Positions 33,861-43,283 of a stretch of 64,000 nt of DNA are shown in pieces (positions within the stretch are counted from its first letter, which is position 1; each line of letters starts with the position of its first letter). Position numbers and translations under genes: made by a program. The stretch comes from G965267425 sp965267425 (lineage in GTDB: Bacteria > Bacteroidota > Bacteroidia > Flavobacteriales_E > Vicingaceae): contig OZ253959.1 of assembly GCA_965267425.1 (NCBI GenBank), forward strand, positions 124,001 to 188,000. Reading direction: 5' to 3'. The notes under the pieces were generated by a model that worked only from the letters and a program-made list of their open reading frames with translations, was not told the DNA's origin and did not search any database.

Positions 33861-34931
33861 GTGAAAAACGCCCTCTTTTTATTTTCAATTTGTGTCTTGC
33901 TGACCTCTTGTTGGAATGATGAACCAAAAAATAATGGAAGAAGCAATGTTGTTGTTAAGTCCGATGTGGCAATCACGTTTGTTGATAACAAAAAGAAGTT
34001 GGTGTTTGGCGATTCCGTTAAGATTACATTGTCTACCCTCAGCGGAAATTCTGGCGAAATAGAAGAATTGTCATTGAATGGTAAAATCCTGAATGTAGAC
34101 TCAATTTTACCTCAGGAAATAACTTTGGATCCGGTCAATAAATTGGGGAAGAATACGCTTCTTGCAAAAGCAAAAGTGGATAATAAAGTTGAAACGTCCA
34201 CGGCTTCTTTTACAATAATTTCAGATATCGAACCTGAAAATTTTTCTTTTAAAGTAGTGAACACCTTTCCTCATGACCAAAAGGCATATACGCAAGGTTT
34301 TGTCATTAATCAGGGAGTTTGGTTTGAAGGAACCGGTGGTCAGGGAGTATCAGATATTCGAAAAGTAAACAAATCCAATGGCAAGGTAATTTTGGGAGTA
34401 CCATTGGAGGATAGATATTTTGGTGAAGGCATCACCATTCATAAAAACAAAATGTATCAATTGACATGGAAAGCCCAGACTGGCTTTATCTATGAACCAT
34501 CTAGTTTGGTCAGGGAAAAATCCTTCTTTTATGAAGGCGAAGGTTGGGGAATTACGTCAGATTCAAATCACTTGATCATGTCCAATGGAAGCAATGTGCT
34601 GAAATTCCTGAATGATCAAACCTGGGCTGTAGAAAGAAAAATACATGTATATGACAACAAAGGTCCCGTGACTTTTTTAAATGAACTGGAATACATTGAT
34701 GGTCATATATGGGCGAATGTTTGGCAACAAGAACACATTGTGGTAATTGATCCAATAACGGGACGTGTTACTCAACGCATTAAGCTCAAAGGCATTCTGA
34801 AGAGAAACGGATTTCCTAATGCCGAGGTACTCAATGGTATAGCCTGGGATTCAGACAAAAGGGAATTATTTGTAACGGGGAAATATTGGCCGTTTATCTA
34901 TCAGATTGAATCCGTTCCAGCTCCTATTTAA
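33861..34931 (+). CDS. glutaminyl-peptide cyclotransferase, lipoprotein
   Basis: 356 aa starting at GTG (no ATG is available), with lipobox LLTSC. An Ig-like region (~30-115) precedes the five-bladed propeller typical of the plant/bacterial-type enzyme: FPHDQKAYTQGF, GVWFEGTGGQGVSDIRKV, YFGEGITIHKNKMYQLTW, GEGWGITSDSNHLIMSNGS, FLNELEYIDGHIWANVWQ. It converts N-terminal Gln of exported proteins to pyroglutamate in the periplasm, which matters in Bacteroidota because many signal peptides are cleaved before Gln. Confidence 0.88.
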   Translation: MKNALFLFSICVLLTSCWNDEPKNNGRSNVVVKSDVAITFVDNKKKLVFGDSVKITLSTLSGNSGEIEELSLNGKILNVDSILPQEITLDPVNKLGKNTLLAKAKVDNKVETSTASFTIISDIEPENFSFKVVNTFPHDQKAYTQGFVINQGVWFEGTGGQGVSDIRKVNKSNGKVILGVPLEDRYFGEGITIHKNKMYQLTWKAQTGFIYEPSSLVREKSFFYEGEGWGITSDSNHLIMSNGSNVLKFLNDQTWAVERKIHVYDNKGPVTFLNELEYIDGHIWANVWQQEHIVVIDPITGRVTQRIKLKGILKRNGFPNAEVLNGIAWDSDKRELFVTGKYWPFIYQIESVPAPI

Positions 34932-34933
34932 CC

Positions 34934-35701
34934 CTACGATTTAAACTGCTGAATCGCATTTCTCGTGAATTCAGAAAGAACCAATGTTCCGCTTATTTTT
35001 GCTCGATCAATCAGCAAAGAATCCCAATTGTCCGTGCCTTGCCAAAACGTTTTTTTCAACTCAAACATCGCCTGTGGATTTGAGTTTGAAAGTGTCTTTG
35101 TAAACGTGTTAATGGCGTCATCCATGCTTTGTGCATCGTCAAATATATTGGCATAAAGTCCTTTTTCTTTTGCCCATTCTGCAGTTTGCCAAGAAGTAGC
35201 GTCAATGGCCAATTGGCTCATAGCAGATGTTCCAATTTTTCTCTCCACCGCCGGTCCGACAACGAAAGGGCCAATTCCTACGGCCAATTCACTTAATTTG
35301 ACAGAGGCGTATTTGGTAGCATAACAAATGTCTACGGCAGACGCCAGTCCAACACCACCACCAACTGCCTTGCCCTGCACACGGCCGACGATAAACTTAG
35401 GGCACTTTCTCATGGCATTAATAACATTAGCAAAGCCGGAAAAGAATTGTAAACCTTCCTCCTCATTTGATATAGCAATGAGTTCGTCAAAACTGGCACC
35501 TGCGCAAAAAGCTCGTTCCCCTTCACTTTTTAAAACAATGCATCGAATTTCTTCCTTCTTTCCAACTTCATTTATGGTGTCAGCAAGTTGTTTTAACAAG
35601 TTTCCGGGTAATGAATTACTGGAAGGATGAAAAAATGAAATGATAGCGATTCTCTCTTGAATATTTAGGGAAACACTACCAGATTCGTTGGGATTGCTCA
35701 T
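34934..35701 (-). CDS. enoyl-CoA hydratase/isomerase family protein
   Basis: 255 aa crotonase fold. Oxyanion-hole segments RAFCAGASFDEL and VQGKAVGGGVGLASAVDI are present, with SELAVGIGP following. It hydrates or isomerises an enoyl-CoA. With paaZ, paaJ, paaY and a PaaI-like thioesterase nearby it may serve the phenylacetate pathway, but the sequence does not settle whether it is PaaF, PaaG or a general enzyme. Confidence 0.85.
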   Translation of the reverse strand: MSNPNESGSVSLNIQERIAIISFFHPSSNSLPGNLLKQLADTINEVGKKEEIRCIVLKSEGERAFCAGASFDELIAISNEEEGLQFFSGFANVINAMRKCPKFIVGRVQGKAVGGGVGLASAVDICYATKYASVKLSELAVGIGPFVVGPAVERKIGTSAMSQLAIDATSWQTAEWAKEKGLYANIFDDAQSMDDAINTFTKTLSNSNPQAMFELKKTFWQGTDNWDSLLIDRAKISGTLVLSEFTRNAIQQFKS

Positions 35702-35921
35702 TTGTTTTTGGTGCTTTTAAGGGTCGTTTTGTTAGGTTTATTCGTTGCGCTAAAAGTAACAATATTAGCAATATAGTCGATGCGAAAGACGCGTTCTGCG
35801 AATATTAAAAGATAGGTGATGCACGCAGAAATTTTTTCATTCCTCCAATTAATTTGGCAAAAAATCTCCGCTTTAAAACGGCCGAGTTGGAACACGTTAA
35901 ATGGACATAAGCTAATATCGT

Positions 35922-38177
35922 ATGAAAAACAAATTGATCAAATTTTCTTGTCTGGCAATTGCTTTGCTCTTAGCAAATTTTACCATGGCTCATATCCTGG
36001 AAGGAAATAACAAAAAAAACAATTCATCTACCGCAAGTCAACGCGAATTGATCAAGTTGGAGGAACAAATTGACATTCACTTACAAAAGCTTGATTTTGT
36101 GAAAGCCGATCAATTGATAGAGCAATGGAAAGCGCAAAGTGCTCAGGACGATTCAGATACATTTTATGATTTATTATTCAAAGTATTACGTGGAACGGAT
36201 CACACATATGTTCAACAAAGACTCAATGATTTATGTGCCTCAGATCCAGATAATTTAATTTACAAATATTACAAAGGGGTAGCATGTTTACACAGTAATC
36301 AATTCAAAGAGGCAGAGCGAATTTTTGGCCATTTAAAATCACAACCAAAAACAAGTAAACAATTTCGATCGTTGGTTAATGCAAAATGGGAAAATAGTCG
36401 AAACGGCTCAATTTATGTTGCTGAATCACCAGTGATCATTAAGGCTGAGAATGATGGCATCAATTCGGATGTAGATGAATATGCCTGTGCAGCAAGTTCA
36501 GATGGAAGAATATTGTCGTTTACACGATTCGAACTGTCAGATACCAATTCAAACAATGCTTCAAAAGAAGTCATCTATGAGGCATATTTCGATCAGCACG
36601 GAGAAATGGAAAAACAGATTAGACTGTTTTCTGTCAACAATCAATTTCATTATTCACCATTGGAATACAGTCTTGATCAGAACACATTGTATTTCTTCAA
36701 AGGAGAATCACACAAAAATGGAAATATCCATGAAGCGGTAATGGAAGATCAAATTTGGGTCGAAAAAGGTGTGGTCGAAGGCTTTATTAATTCAGATTTC
36801 TGGGATAGTGATATCACCTTTTCTTATGATGGCAAGTATGCCATATTTTCGAGTAACCGACCAGGAGGTTATGGGGGGAGAGATTTGTATTCTGCCAAAT
36901 TACAACCGGATGGAACCTGGGGAGAAATTTCAAACCTCGGTGCTTCCATCAATACTGAAAAAAATGAAGACTCTCCATTTTTAAGAAAAGACGACAAAAT
37001 GTTGTATTTCAGCTCAGATGGGCATGCCGGAATAGGGGGTATGGATGTGTTTTACAGTGAGTATAAATCGGGAACGTTTGCCTACCCTAAAAATATTGGA
37101 TACCCTATTAATACGGCTGGGGACGACAAGTATTTTTCCGTTAATTCAACCGGAAAACGTGCGCGATATTCATCTACCATAGGAAAAGAATCCAAAGGGG
37201 GATTTGATATTTACAATATATTCAATGAACCTACCTGTCTAAAAAACCCACCTGACTTAACCATCCTTGATATTAAAATCCATGGAGATGTAAACGAAAT
37301 TGATCAAATCAAAATTCTGAAAGATCAAAATCAAATATTGTTTGAAGGCACCTTGCAAGAACTCCAAGAAACCAAGTCCTTTGTGCTAAAGAATGGTGCT
37401 CCATATGAAATCAAACTATATGGCTCTTCCGATAATTATTCTGAATGGTTGGACTTATCCAAAGTCAATGGCCTATACCATACGGAAAAGAACATCAGCT
37501 TTTATGGAAATCAAAACATTGCAGTTCTTTCAGACACATTGATTCCTGGGGCGCACCCAAATCGAAATCGGCAAGATTATAATCTTTCAGTATTACACCC
37601 GGATAATGGTCAACTTCTTGGTTTGGAGTTTGAAGATATCCCTATAATATTGACAGAGAAGAACTTAGATCGCTCACTTTCCTTGTTCGGCAAAAAATAT
37701 AAAACTTCTGAAACGGGAGTCAGAGAAGAAAATAGTCTGGCAGATGGAAAATCTCGAGAAATGGCCGAGTCACGAATTTCCGCAAAGGACACCCCTTATT
37801 TCAAAAATTTCTTTCAATTTAATCAAGTGGAGGTGTCTTCCGATAAATTGAGGCTAAACACCTTTAAAGAATTGATAGAAACGCTTCAATTGCTAACACA
37901 AGAAGAGTCGGAAATCTGGATACATTTGGAATCAAGAGCATCCAAAGTCCCTACAACTAGAAGAGGAGGGAACAATAAATTAGCTTATGATAGAGGAAAA
38001 AAATTTCGGCTATTATTGCTAGACTACCTGGATCAGCATCAAATAAATACCAACAAGTTGAAATTTACATATGATGCCAAAGTAACAGGACCGAACTATT
38101 CAAAGAAAAATAAAATCAATGCGTACATAGAACATCAATACGTTGCTATATACCTAAGAACAAATGAGGTGAAATAA
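35922..38177 (+). CDS. PD40/OmpA-like periplasmic protein (PorE-like layout)
   Basis: 751 aa with a signal peptide (LIKFSCLAIALLLANFTMA). Residues ~35-150 look like TPR helices, ~195-440 are PD40 propeller repeats (ITFSYDGKYAIFSSNRPGGYGGRDL, split by GGMDVFYSEY), and ~640-750 recall a degenerate OmpA-like domain (IWIHLESRASK ... YDRGKKFRLLLLDYL). This resembles PorE, which links the T9SS to peptidoglycan, but the OmpA end is poor and no lipobox is seen. Role inferred only. Confidence 0.7.
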   Translation: MKNKLIKFSCLAIALLLANFTMAHILEGNNKKNNSSTASQRELIKLEEQIDIHLQKLDFVKADQLIEQWKAQSAQDDSDTFYDLLFKVLRGTDHTYVQQRLNDLCASDPDNLIYKYYKGVACLHSNQFKEAERIFGHLKSQPKTSKQFRSLVNAKWENSRNGSIYVAESPVIIKAENDGINSDVDEYACAASSDGRILSFTRFELSDTNSNNASKEVIYEAYFDQHGEMEKQIRLFSVNNQFHYSPLEYSLDQNTLYFFKGESHKNGNIHEAVMEDQIWVEKGVVEGFINSDFWDSDITFSYDGKYAIFSSNRPGGYGGRDLYSAKLQPDGTWGEISNLGASINTEKNEDSPFLRKDDKMLYFSSDGHAGIGGMDVFYSEYKSGTFAYPKNIGYPINTAGDDKYFSVNSTGKRARYSSTIGKESKGGFDIYNIFNEPTCLKNPPDLTILDIKIHGDVNEIDQIKILKDQNQILFEGTLQELQETKSFVLKNGAPYEIKLYGSSDNYSEWLDLSKVNGLYHTEKNISFYGNQNIAVLSDTLIPGAHPNRNRQDYNLSVLHPDNGQLLGLEFEDIPIILTEKNLDRSLSLFGKKYKTSETGVREENSLADGKSREMAESRISAKDTPYFKNFFQFNQVEVSSDKLRLNTFKELIETLQLLTQEESEIWIHLESRASKVPTTRRGGNNKLAYDRGKKFRLLLLDYLDQHQINTNKLKFTYDAKVTGPNYSKKNKINAYIEHQYVAIYLRTNEVK

Positions 38178-38192
38178 TTGAGACTCAGATGA

Positions 38193-40244
38193 TCAGGCGG
38201 ATTGATCTTTCATTTTAACCATGGTCAATATGGTTGCAATGGCTACAGTTTCTCCAGTCTCATCATATACGTCAACCAGGAATTTAACGATACCCTTAGC
38301 TATGTCGTCTTCAGACTTCTTTTCTTGAGCTATTTTTTCCTTTACCGTAAATCGTACACCAATGGTAGCACCTGGGTAAACGGGTTTCGTAAATCGACAT
38401 TCTTCAATTCCGTAATTCAATAAAACAGGACCCTTCTTTGGATCGACAAACAACCCAGCCGCAGCAGATAAAACAAAATATCCATGAGCTACACGCTGCT
38501 CAAAAATGGTTCCGTCCAATGAAGTTGCATCCATGTGGGCATAAAAATTGTCACCACTTACATTCGCAAAATTTACAATATCAGCTTCCGTTACCGTTCG
38601 TTTGTGAGTAAAGACCGTTTCGCCAATCTGTAATTCTTCAAAGTGCTTTCTGAAAACGTGAACATCTGTTTCCAATTGATGACCCCCGTATTGATAAACA
38701 TTTGTTACATCAGTAATTCTTGTTGGAGAACCTTGAATGGCCGTCCGTTGCATGTAATGAGCTACTCCTCGAATTCCACCCATTTCTTCACCACCACCGG
38801 CACGTCCGGGACCACCGTGCACCAATTGCGGCATAGGAGAACCATGACCAGTACTTTCTTTCGCACAAGTTTTGTCTAAAATCAATACTCTTCCATGATA
38901 CGGAGCAGCTTCCATAGTAAATTCCGATGCATTGGATGCAGATTCCGTTACAATGGAACAAACCAAAGATCCTTTTCCCATTCTGGCTAACTCGGCGGCC
39001 TCATCTAAATTTTTGTAAGGTATCAGTGTGCTAACCGGACCAAAGGCTTCTACTTCATGTGTAGATACTCCTTGAAACGGTTGGTTATTACGGAACAAAA
39101 CAGGAGACATGAATGCTTCAGCGACAGCTTCTTTCCCAGTGATTTCAACCATTTCTCCATCGCCATACACCATCTCGGCATCGGCGGCCAGTTCCTTTAT
39201 TTTTCCTTTCACTTCCTCAACTTGTTCTTTTCCAGCCAATGCCCCCATTCGAACATTTTCTTCACGTGGATCGCCAATGATTGTTTTGGCCAATCGTTGA
39301 CTCAACGCCTCTTGAACAGCATCTATTTTATTTTCTGGAACAATAACCCGTCGAATCGCTGTACATTTTTGACCAGCCTTGACTGTCATTTCTCGATGTA
39401 CTTCTTTAATAAATATATCAAACGAATCCGTTCCTGGTTCTATATCTTCACCTAAAACAATGCAATTCAATGAATCTGCTTCCATGTTAAATGGAACGGA
39501 ATTTTCTATAATGGCAGCATGCGTTTTCAACATTCTTCCCGTGGAGGCCGATCCAGTGAACGTCACCACATCCTGAGGTGTGACATAGTCTAGCATATTG
39601 CCCGCTGATCCACAAATCAATTGCAATGCTCCTTCCGGCAAAATGCCCGAATCCGCAATTTCTTTTACCATGGCTTCAGTCAAGTAAGATGTAATGGTTG
39701 CAGGTTTAACAACAGCAGGAACTCCGGCTAAAAGATTGACCGCTATTTTTTCAAGCATTCCCCAAATAGGAAAATTGAACGCATTGATGTGAATCGCAAC
39801 TCCCCTTTTTGGAACCATGATATGATGACCAATGAAACTACCTTTTTTGGACAACGGAATAGCATCGCCGTCTACATAATAAGGAGTATCCGGAAAAGAT
39901 CTCCTTAGACTGGCGTAAGAAAATAAGTTACCAATTCCACCTTCAATATCAATCCATCCATCCATTTTCGTGGCGCCTGTTGCCCAATTGATTTCATAAA
40001 ACTTGTCTTTCACTGAAGTCAAATGCAAGGCTAAGGCTTTCAACATTCTTCCTCTTTCCTGAAAGGTCATTTTTCTCAGTGCTGGAGATCCAATCTCTCT
40101 TCCATAATTCAAAACTCTTTCAAAATCAATTCCTTCTGTTGAGGCAGACGCATATTCTTTTCCATTGATGGCGTGATACAATATTTTGCCCTGACCCGCA
40201 CCTTCTACCCAATTCCCTTCAATATAATTTTGTAATTTCAACAT
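38193..40244 (-). CDS. paaZ: PaaZ: oxepin-CoA hydrolase / semialdehyde dehydrogenase
   Basis: 683 aa, full length. The N-terminal aldehyde dehydrogenase (~1-520) has FTGSASTGRMLKTHA, the Glu in FNMEADSLNC and the nucleophile in KAGQKCTAIRR. The C-terminal MaoC-like hydratase (~545-680) has FANVSGDNFYAHMD. The enzyme opens the oxepin ring of phenylacetate breakdown and oxidises the resulting aldehyde. It lies 20 kb from paaABCD in this window. Divergent from the small gene at 40326. Confidence 0.95.
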   Translation of the reverse strand: MLKLQNYIEGNWVEGAGQGKILYHAINGKEYASASTEGIDFERVLNYGREIGSPALRKMTFQERGRMLKALALHLTSVKDKFYEINWATGATKMDGWIDIEGGIGNLFSYASLRRSFPDTPYYVDGDAIPLSKKGSFIGHHIMVPKRGVAIHINAFNFPIWGMLEKIAVNLLAGVPAVVKPATITSYLTEAMVKEIADSGILPEGALQLICGSAGNMLDYVTPQDVVTFTGSASTGRMLKTHAAIIENSVPFNMEADSLNCIVLGEDIEPGTDSFDIFIKEVHREMTVKAGQKCTAIRRVIVPENKIDAVQEALSQRLAKTIIGDPREENVRMGALAGKEQVEEVKGKIKELAADAEMVYGDGEMVEITGKEAVAEAFMSPVLFRNNQPFQGVSTHEVEAFGPVSTLIPYKNLDEAAELARMGKGSLVCSIVTESASNASEFTMEAAPYHGRVLILDKTCAKESTGHGSPMPQLVHGGPGRAGGGEEMGGIRGVAHYMQRTAIQGSPTRITDVTNVYQYGGHQLETDVHVFRKHFEELQIGETVFTHKRTVTEADIVNFANVSGDNFYAHMDATSLDGTIFEQRVAHGYFVLSAAAGLFVDPKKGPVLLNYGIEECRFTKPVYPGATIGVRFTVKEKIAQEKKSEDDIAKGIVKFLVDVYDETGETVAIATILTMVKMKDQSA

Positions 40245-40325
40245 GGTAATCCGTTTTATGAATCAGTAAAAATAGTTGAATTTACCTGAGGTTTTACGGA
40301 TGAAATCAATAAACTAACTGGGATC

Positions 40326-40487
40326 ATGGAAATTCTGAAGAAAATTGTTGCATACCTTGATATTCGAACCATGTTTAGCAAAAAGAATGTCAATTTTAAT
40401 TTGAGAATGATGCACGGCATGAATCGAATTTCAATTTTTATGTTCTTTATTGCGGTGATCATGCTCTTAGTAAAAGCATTGTCTTGA
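40326..40487 (+). CDS. 53-aa single-TM protein (DUF6728-like)
   Basis: ATG 40326 to TGA 40487. The protein is amphipathic at the start (MEILKKIVAYLDIRTMF), then NFNLRMMHGMNRIS and a hydrophobic segment FMFFIAVIMLLVKAL. The M-H-x-M-N-R-I-S plus TM layout resembles small Flavobacteriia membrane proteins I associate with DUF6728, from memory. It occupies the gap between divergent paaZ and the aldehyde dehydrogenase gene. The opposite-strand frame over the same bases looks like a shadow. Confidence 0.6.
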   Translation: MEILKKIVAYLDIRTMFSKKNVNFNLRMMHGMNRISIFMFFIAVIMLLVKALS

Positions 40488-40570
40488 TCCAACTTCTTAA
40501 GACTTCAAATATTGAATCAAATTATATTCCATTGATTCTTTTTTGTTCGATATAGGTGCTTCAATTTGGT

Positions 40571-40600
40571 TAAGTTTGTCACTTCCAATTTTAGAAGTGA
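40571..40600 (+). promoter_or_regulatory. aldehyde dehydrogenase promoter and inverted repeat
   Basis: TAAGTTTG (40571-40578) is a perfect -7 box; a TTG lies 25 nt upstream at 40543. Directly after it is TCACTTC-N8-GAAGTGA (40579-40600), a 7-bp inverted repeat spanning the expected transcription start, 5 nt before the ATG at 40606. It could be an operator. Confidence 0.45.
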
Positions 40601-40605
40601 CTCCT

Positions 40606-42144
40606 ATGAATAACAACGACATTTTAAACATGCTTGCAGAGCTTGGAATCAAAGAGGAAAACCATGGTTCTTCAACAGGATCGGATAGTTTTGCCAGCGG
40701 AAATATCCTGGAATCTAAATCCCCGGTAGATGGTAAATTGATTGCCAAAGTAGTTCAATCAACACAAGAAGATTACGAAAAAGTTATTGTAAAAGGAGCT
40801 GAAGCGTTTAAAGAATGGAGATTGGTTCCTGCGCCTAAAAGAGGAGAAATTGTCAGGCAATTTGGTGAGGCATTAAGACAAAAGAAACAGGCTTTAGGAA
40901 AATTGGTTTCTTATGAAATGGGGAAATCACTTCAAGAAGGTTTGGGTGAAGTTCAAGAGATGATTGACATTTGTGATTTTGCGGTTGGTTTGTCCAGGCA
41001 ATTGAATGGATTGACTATGCATTCCGAACGACCACTGCACAGAATGTACGAGCAATATCATCCTTTAGGCATAGTTGGAATTATTTCAGCGTTTAACTTT
41101 CCGGTGGCCGTTTGGAGTTGGAATACTGCATTGGCTTGGGTGTGTGGTGATGTCACTGTTTGGAAGCCTTCTGAAAAGGTTCCATTGTGCGCCGTTGCGT
41201 GTCAAAACATTATTGCTGAAGTGCTACAAAAGAACAATTTGCCGGAAGGAATATCAGGTTTGGTGATTGGAGATGTTAAAGTGGGTGAAATGCTCACTTC
41301 AGATGAAAGAGTTCCATTGATTTCTGCAACAGGAAGTACACGCATGGGAAGGGCTGTTGGTGCAAAGGTGGCCGAGCGATTTGGCCGATCATTACTTGAA
41401 TTAGGTGGAAACAACGCCATCATCATCACAGAAGAAGCAGATTTGGACATGACCATTATTGGTGCAGTCTTTGGAGCGGTTGGTACAGCAGGTCAGAGAT
41501 GTACTTCCACAAGAAGGTTGATCATTCACGATTCTGTATATAACGATGTGGTAAATCGATTAACGAAAGCCTATGCTCAAATAAAAATTGGTTCTCCACT
41601 GGATGAGTCAAACCACATGGGGCCGTTAATTGACCAAGATGCTGCCAAGATGTATGTTGATGCCATTGAAAAGGTAAAACAACAAGGAGGGAATTTGCTC
41701 ATTGAAGGTGAAATATTGAGTGGTTCTGGTTATGAAAGCGGATGTTATGTAAGCCCATCCATTGCTGAGGTTAGTGCCGATATGGAAATGGTAAAACACG
41801 AGACATTTGCACCATTGTTATACTTGATGAAGTATTCAGTCTTGCAGGAAGCAATAGACATTCAAAACGGAGTAACACAAGGATTGTCTTCAGCTATCAT
41901 GACTAAAAACATGAGAGAAGCTGAAATGTTTTTATCTGCAGCTGGTTCAGATTGTGGAATAGCCAATGTTAACATTGGAACTTCTGGAGCTGAAATTGGT
42001 GGGGCGTTCGGTGGAGAAAAAGAAACAGGTGGAGGACGAGAGTCGGGTTCAGATGCCTGGAAAATCTATATGCGACGTCAGACGAACACGATTAATTACT
42101 CCACAGAATTACCATTGGCTCAAGGAATTCAATTTGAAATTTAA
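40606..42144 (+). CDS. aldehyde dehydrogenase, ALDH7 / aminoadipate semialdehyde type
   Basis: 512 aa from the ATG at 40606 (MNNNDILNML); a frame extends 21 codons further but would cover the promoter. ALDH7-type motifs: FNFPVAVWSWN, KPSEKVPLCA, SATGSTRMGRAV, the Glu in LLELGGNNAI and the Cys in GTAGQRCTSTRRLI. Enzymes of this group oxidise alpha-aminoadipic semialdehyde/piperideine-6-carboxylate in lysine catabolism, though other aldehydes are possible. Converges with alkC at a 2-nt gap. Confidence 0.88.
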   Translation: MNNNDILNMLAELGIKEENHGSSTGSDSFASGNILESKSPVDGKLIAKVVQSTQEDYEKVIVKGAEAFKEWRLVPAPKRGEIVRQFGEALRQKKQALGKLVSYEMGKSLQEGLGEVQEMIDICDFAVGLSRQLNGLTMHSERPLHRMYEQYHPLGIVGIISAFNFPVAVWSWNTALAWVCGDVTVWKPSEKVPLCAVACQNIIAEVLQKNNLPEGISGLVIGDVKVGEMLTSDERVPLISATGSTRMGRAVGAKVAERFGRSLLELGGNNAIIITEEADLDMTIIGAVFGAVGTAGQRCTSTRRLIIHDSVYNDVVNRLTKAYAQIKIGSPLDESNHMGPLIDQDAAKMYVDAIEKVKQQGGNLLIEGEILSGSGYESGCYVSPSIAEVSADMEMVKHETFAPLLYLMKYSVLQEAIDIQNGVTQGLSSAIMTKNMREAEMFLSAAGSDCGIANVNIGTSGAEIGGAFGGEKETGGGRESGSDAWKIYMRRQTNTINYSTELPLAQGIQFEI

Positions 42145-42146
42145 TT

Positions 42147-43208
42147 TCATTTAGTCAATTCGAAGTCTGCTAATCCCATTGAAGATCCGTTAAATACAGG
42201 TTCTATTTTGTGCTTGCCGGGATAATGTTTCCGGGTGGTTAAATCCTTGAATTCTTGCTTTCGCTTAATGGAAAGTTGCTCACCAGGCGCCAACGTCCGC
42301 TCTGATATTTTGAATATTTTCGGACTCCAGGTCCCATTGGATTTTAAATAATGCACCTTGTATTCTAGGCGCAAAATAGCAGGCTTTTTCGATGAATTTG
42401 AGACATCAAATTGAAACTGAATCGATTGCCCTAAACGTATTTTTTTATCTAAGATTTTAAAGTTGGAAATCTTAACTCCTTTATTGGCAGCCAATCCAAA
42501 CAACTCCAATACCTTTTGATCACCTGCTTTGAGCATGGTTCTGCATGCATGTTTGACCAATTTATCTGTTTCCTTGCTTGTGCCCTTCCATTTCTTGGCA
42601 ATAGAAAGAACCAAAGCCGGATGATCCTTGGAGATATCATTCAGGTTATTGGCCACGCTTTTTCGTACGTATTCTTCCGAATCATTTTTCAAGTTTTCCA
42701 AAATGGGTAGAATAAGTGCAGGGTCTTTTTGAAAATCTGGAAGTGCCATAGCCCATGGTAATTTTGGTCTGCAACCTTCTGAAGCCAATCTCCTGACGTG
42801 ATAATTTTCGTCTTTGGACCATTGTAGCATATGATTCATAGTTTTCTTTTCATCCTGCACTATGAACGGTCGAATGGCAAATTCAGACGATGAAAATCGC
42901 GTAAAATAATGCAAGGCCTCAATGGAAATGTCATAATGATCTAGACCATATACTTCCACAAACCCTGGAAAAGTCATGGCGGGAAAACCCGTGAAATCTT
43001 CAGCGATTGACATCAAAGTATCCAGCGCACTTGGATATGAATCAAATTGCTCAAAGTAGCAATCGTTTATTCTTCGCATACGTTGCTTCAACTCAAGATC
43101 TTCCCATTGTTTGTTGAAAATAGAACACATGAATTCATCTTCCGAAAAGTGGTTATTGTGATCCGACGAGGCCTTTGCTAAGCTACCAACATATTGCCGG
43201 TCAAACAT
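42147..43208 (-). CDS. AlkC-type DNA alkylation repair glycosylase
   Basis: 353 aa from the ATG at 43208 (MFDRQYVGSLAKAS); a TTG at 43226 overlaps the terminator tail and is unlikely. HEAT-like helical repeats follow the alkylpurine glycosylase pattern (FTRFSSSEFAIRPFI, WSKDENYHVRRLASEGCRPKLPW, SEEYVRKSVANNLNDISKDHP). The last ~105 residues form an Ig-like domain (LRLEYKVHYLKSNG, LAPGEQLSIKRKQEF), a feature reported for some AlkC proteins. It removes methylated purines from DNA. Confidence 0.85.
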   Translation of the reverse strand: MFDRQYVGSLAKASSDHNNHFSEDEFMCSIFNKQWEDLELKQRMRRINDCYFEQFDSYPSALDTLMSIAEDFTGFPAMTFPGFVEVYGLDHYDISIEALHYFTRFSSSEFAIRPFIVQDEKKTMNHMLQWSKDENYHVRRLASEGCRPKLPWAMALPDFQKDPALILPILENLKNDSEEYVRKSVANNLNDISKDHPALVLSIAKKWKGTSKETDKLVKHACRTMLKAGDQKVLELFGLAANKGVKISNFKILDKKIRLGQSIQFQFDVSNSSKKPAILRLEYKVHYLKSNGTWSPKIFKISERTLAPGEQLSIKRKQEFKDLTTRKHYPGKHKIEPVFNGSSMGLADFELTK

Positions 43209-43224
43209 GTTTTTAAGTGGTTCC

Positions 43225-43261
43225 AAAAAAAAAATTCTCTACATGTGAAATATAGAGAATT
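43225..43261 (-). terminator. terminator of the MarR-YceI operon
   Basis: Stem AATTCTCTA/TAGAGAATT with an 11-nt loop, followed on the minus strand by about ten T. Lies 22 nt after the yceI stop, before alkC. Confidence 0.8.
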
Positions 43262-43283
43262 CTTTACTATTGTTGGGATGAAC

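Noticed and set aside
40256..40492. 78-codon minus-strand frame between paaZ and the aldehyde dehydrogenase gene
   Set aside because: It is the antisense of a more protein-like 53-codon plus-strand gene and lacks family resemblance.
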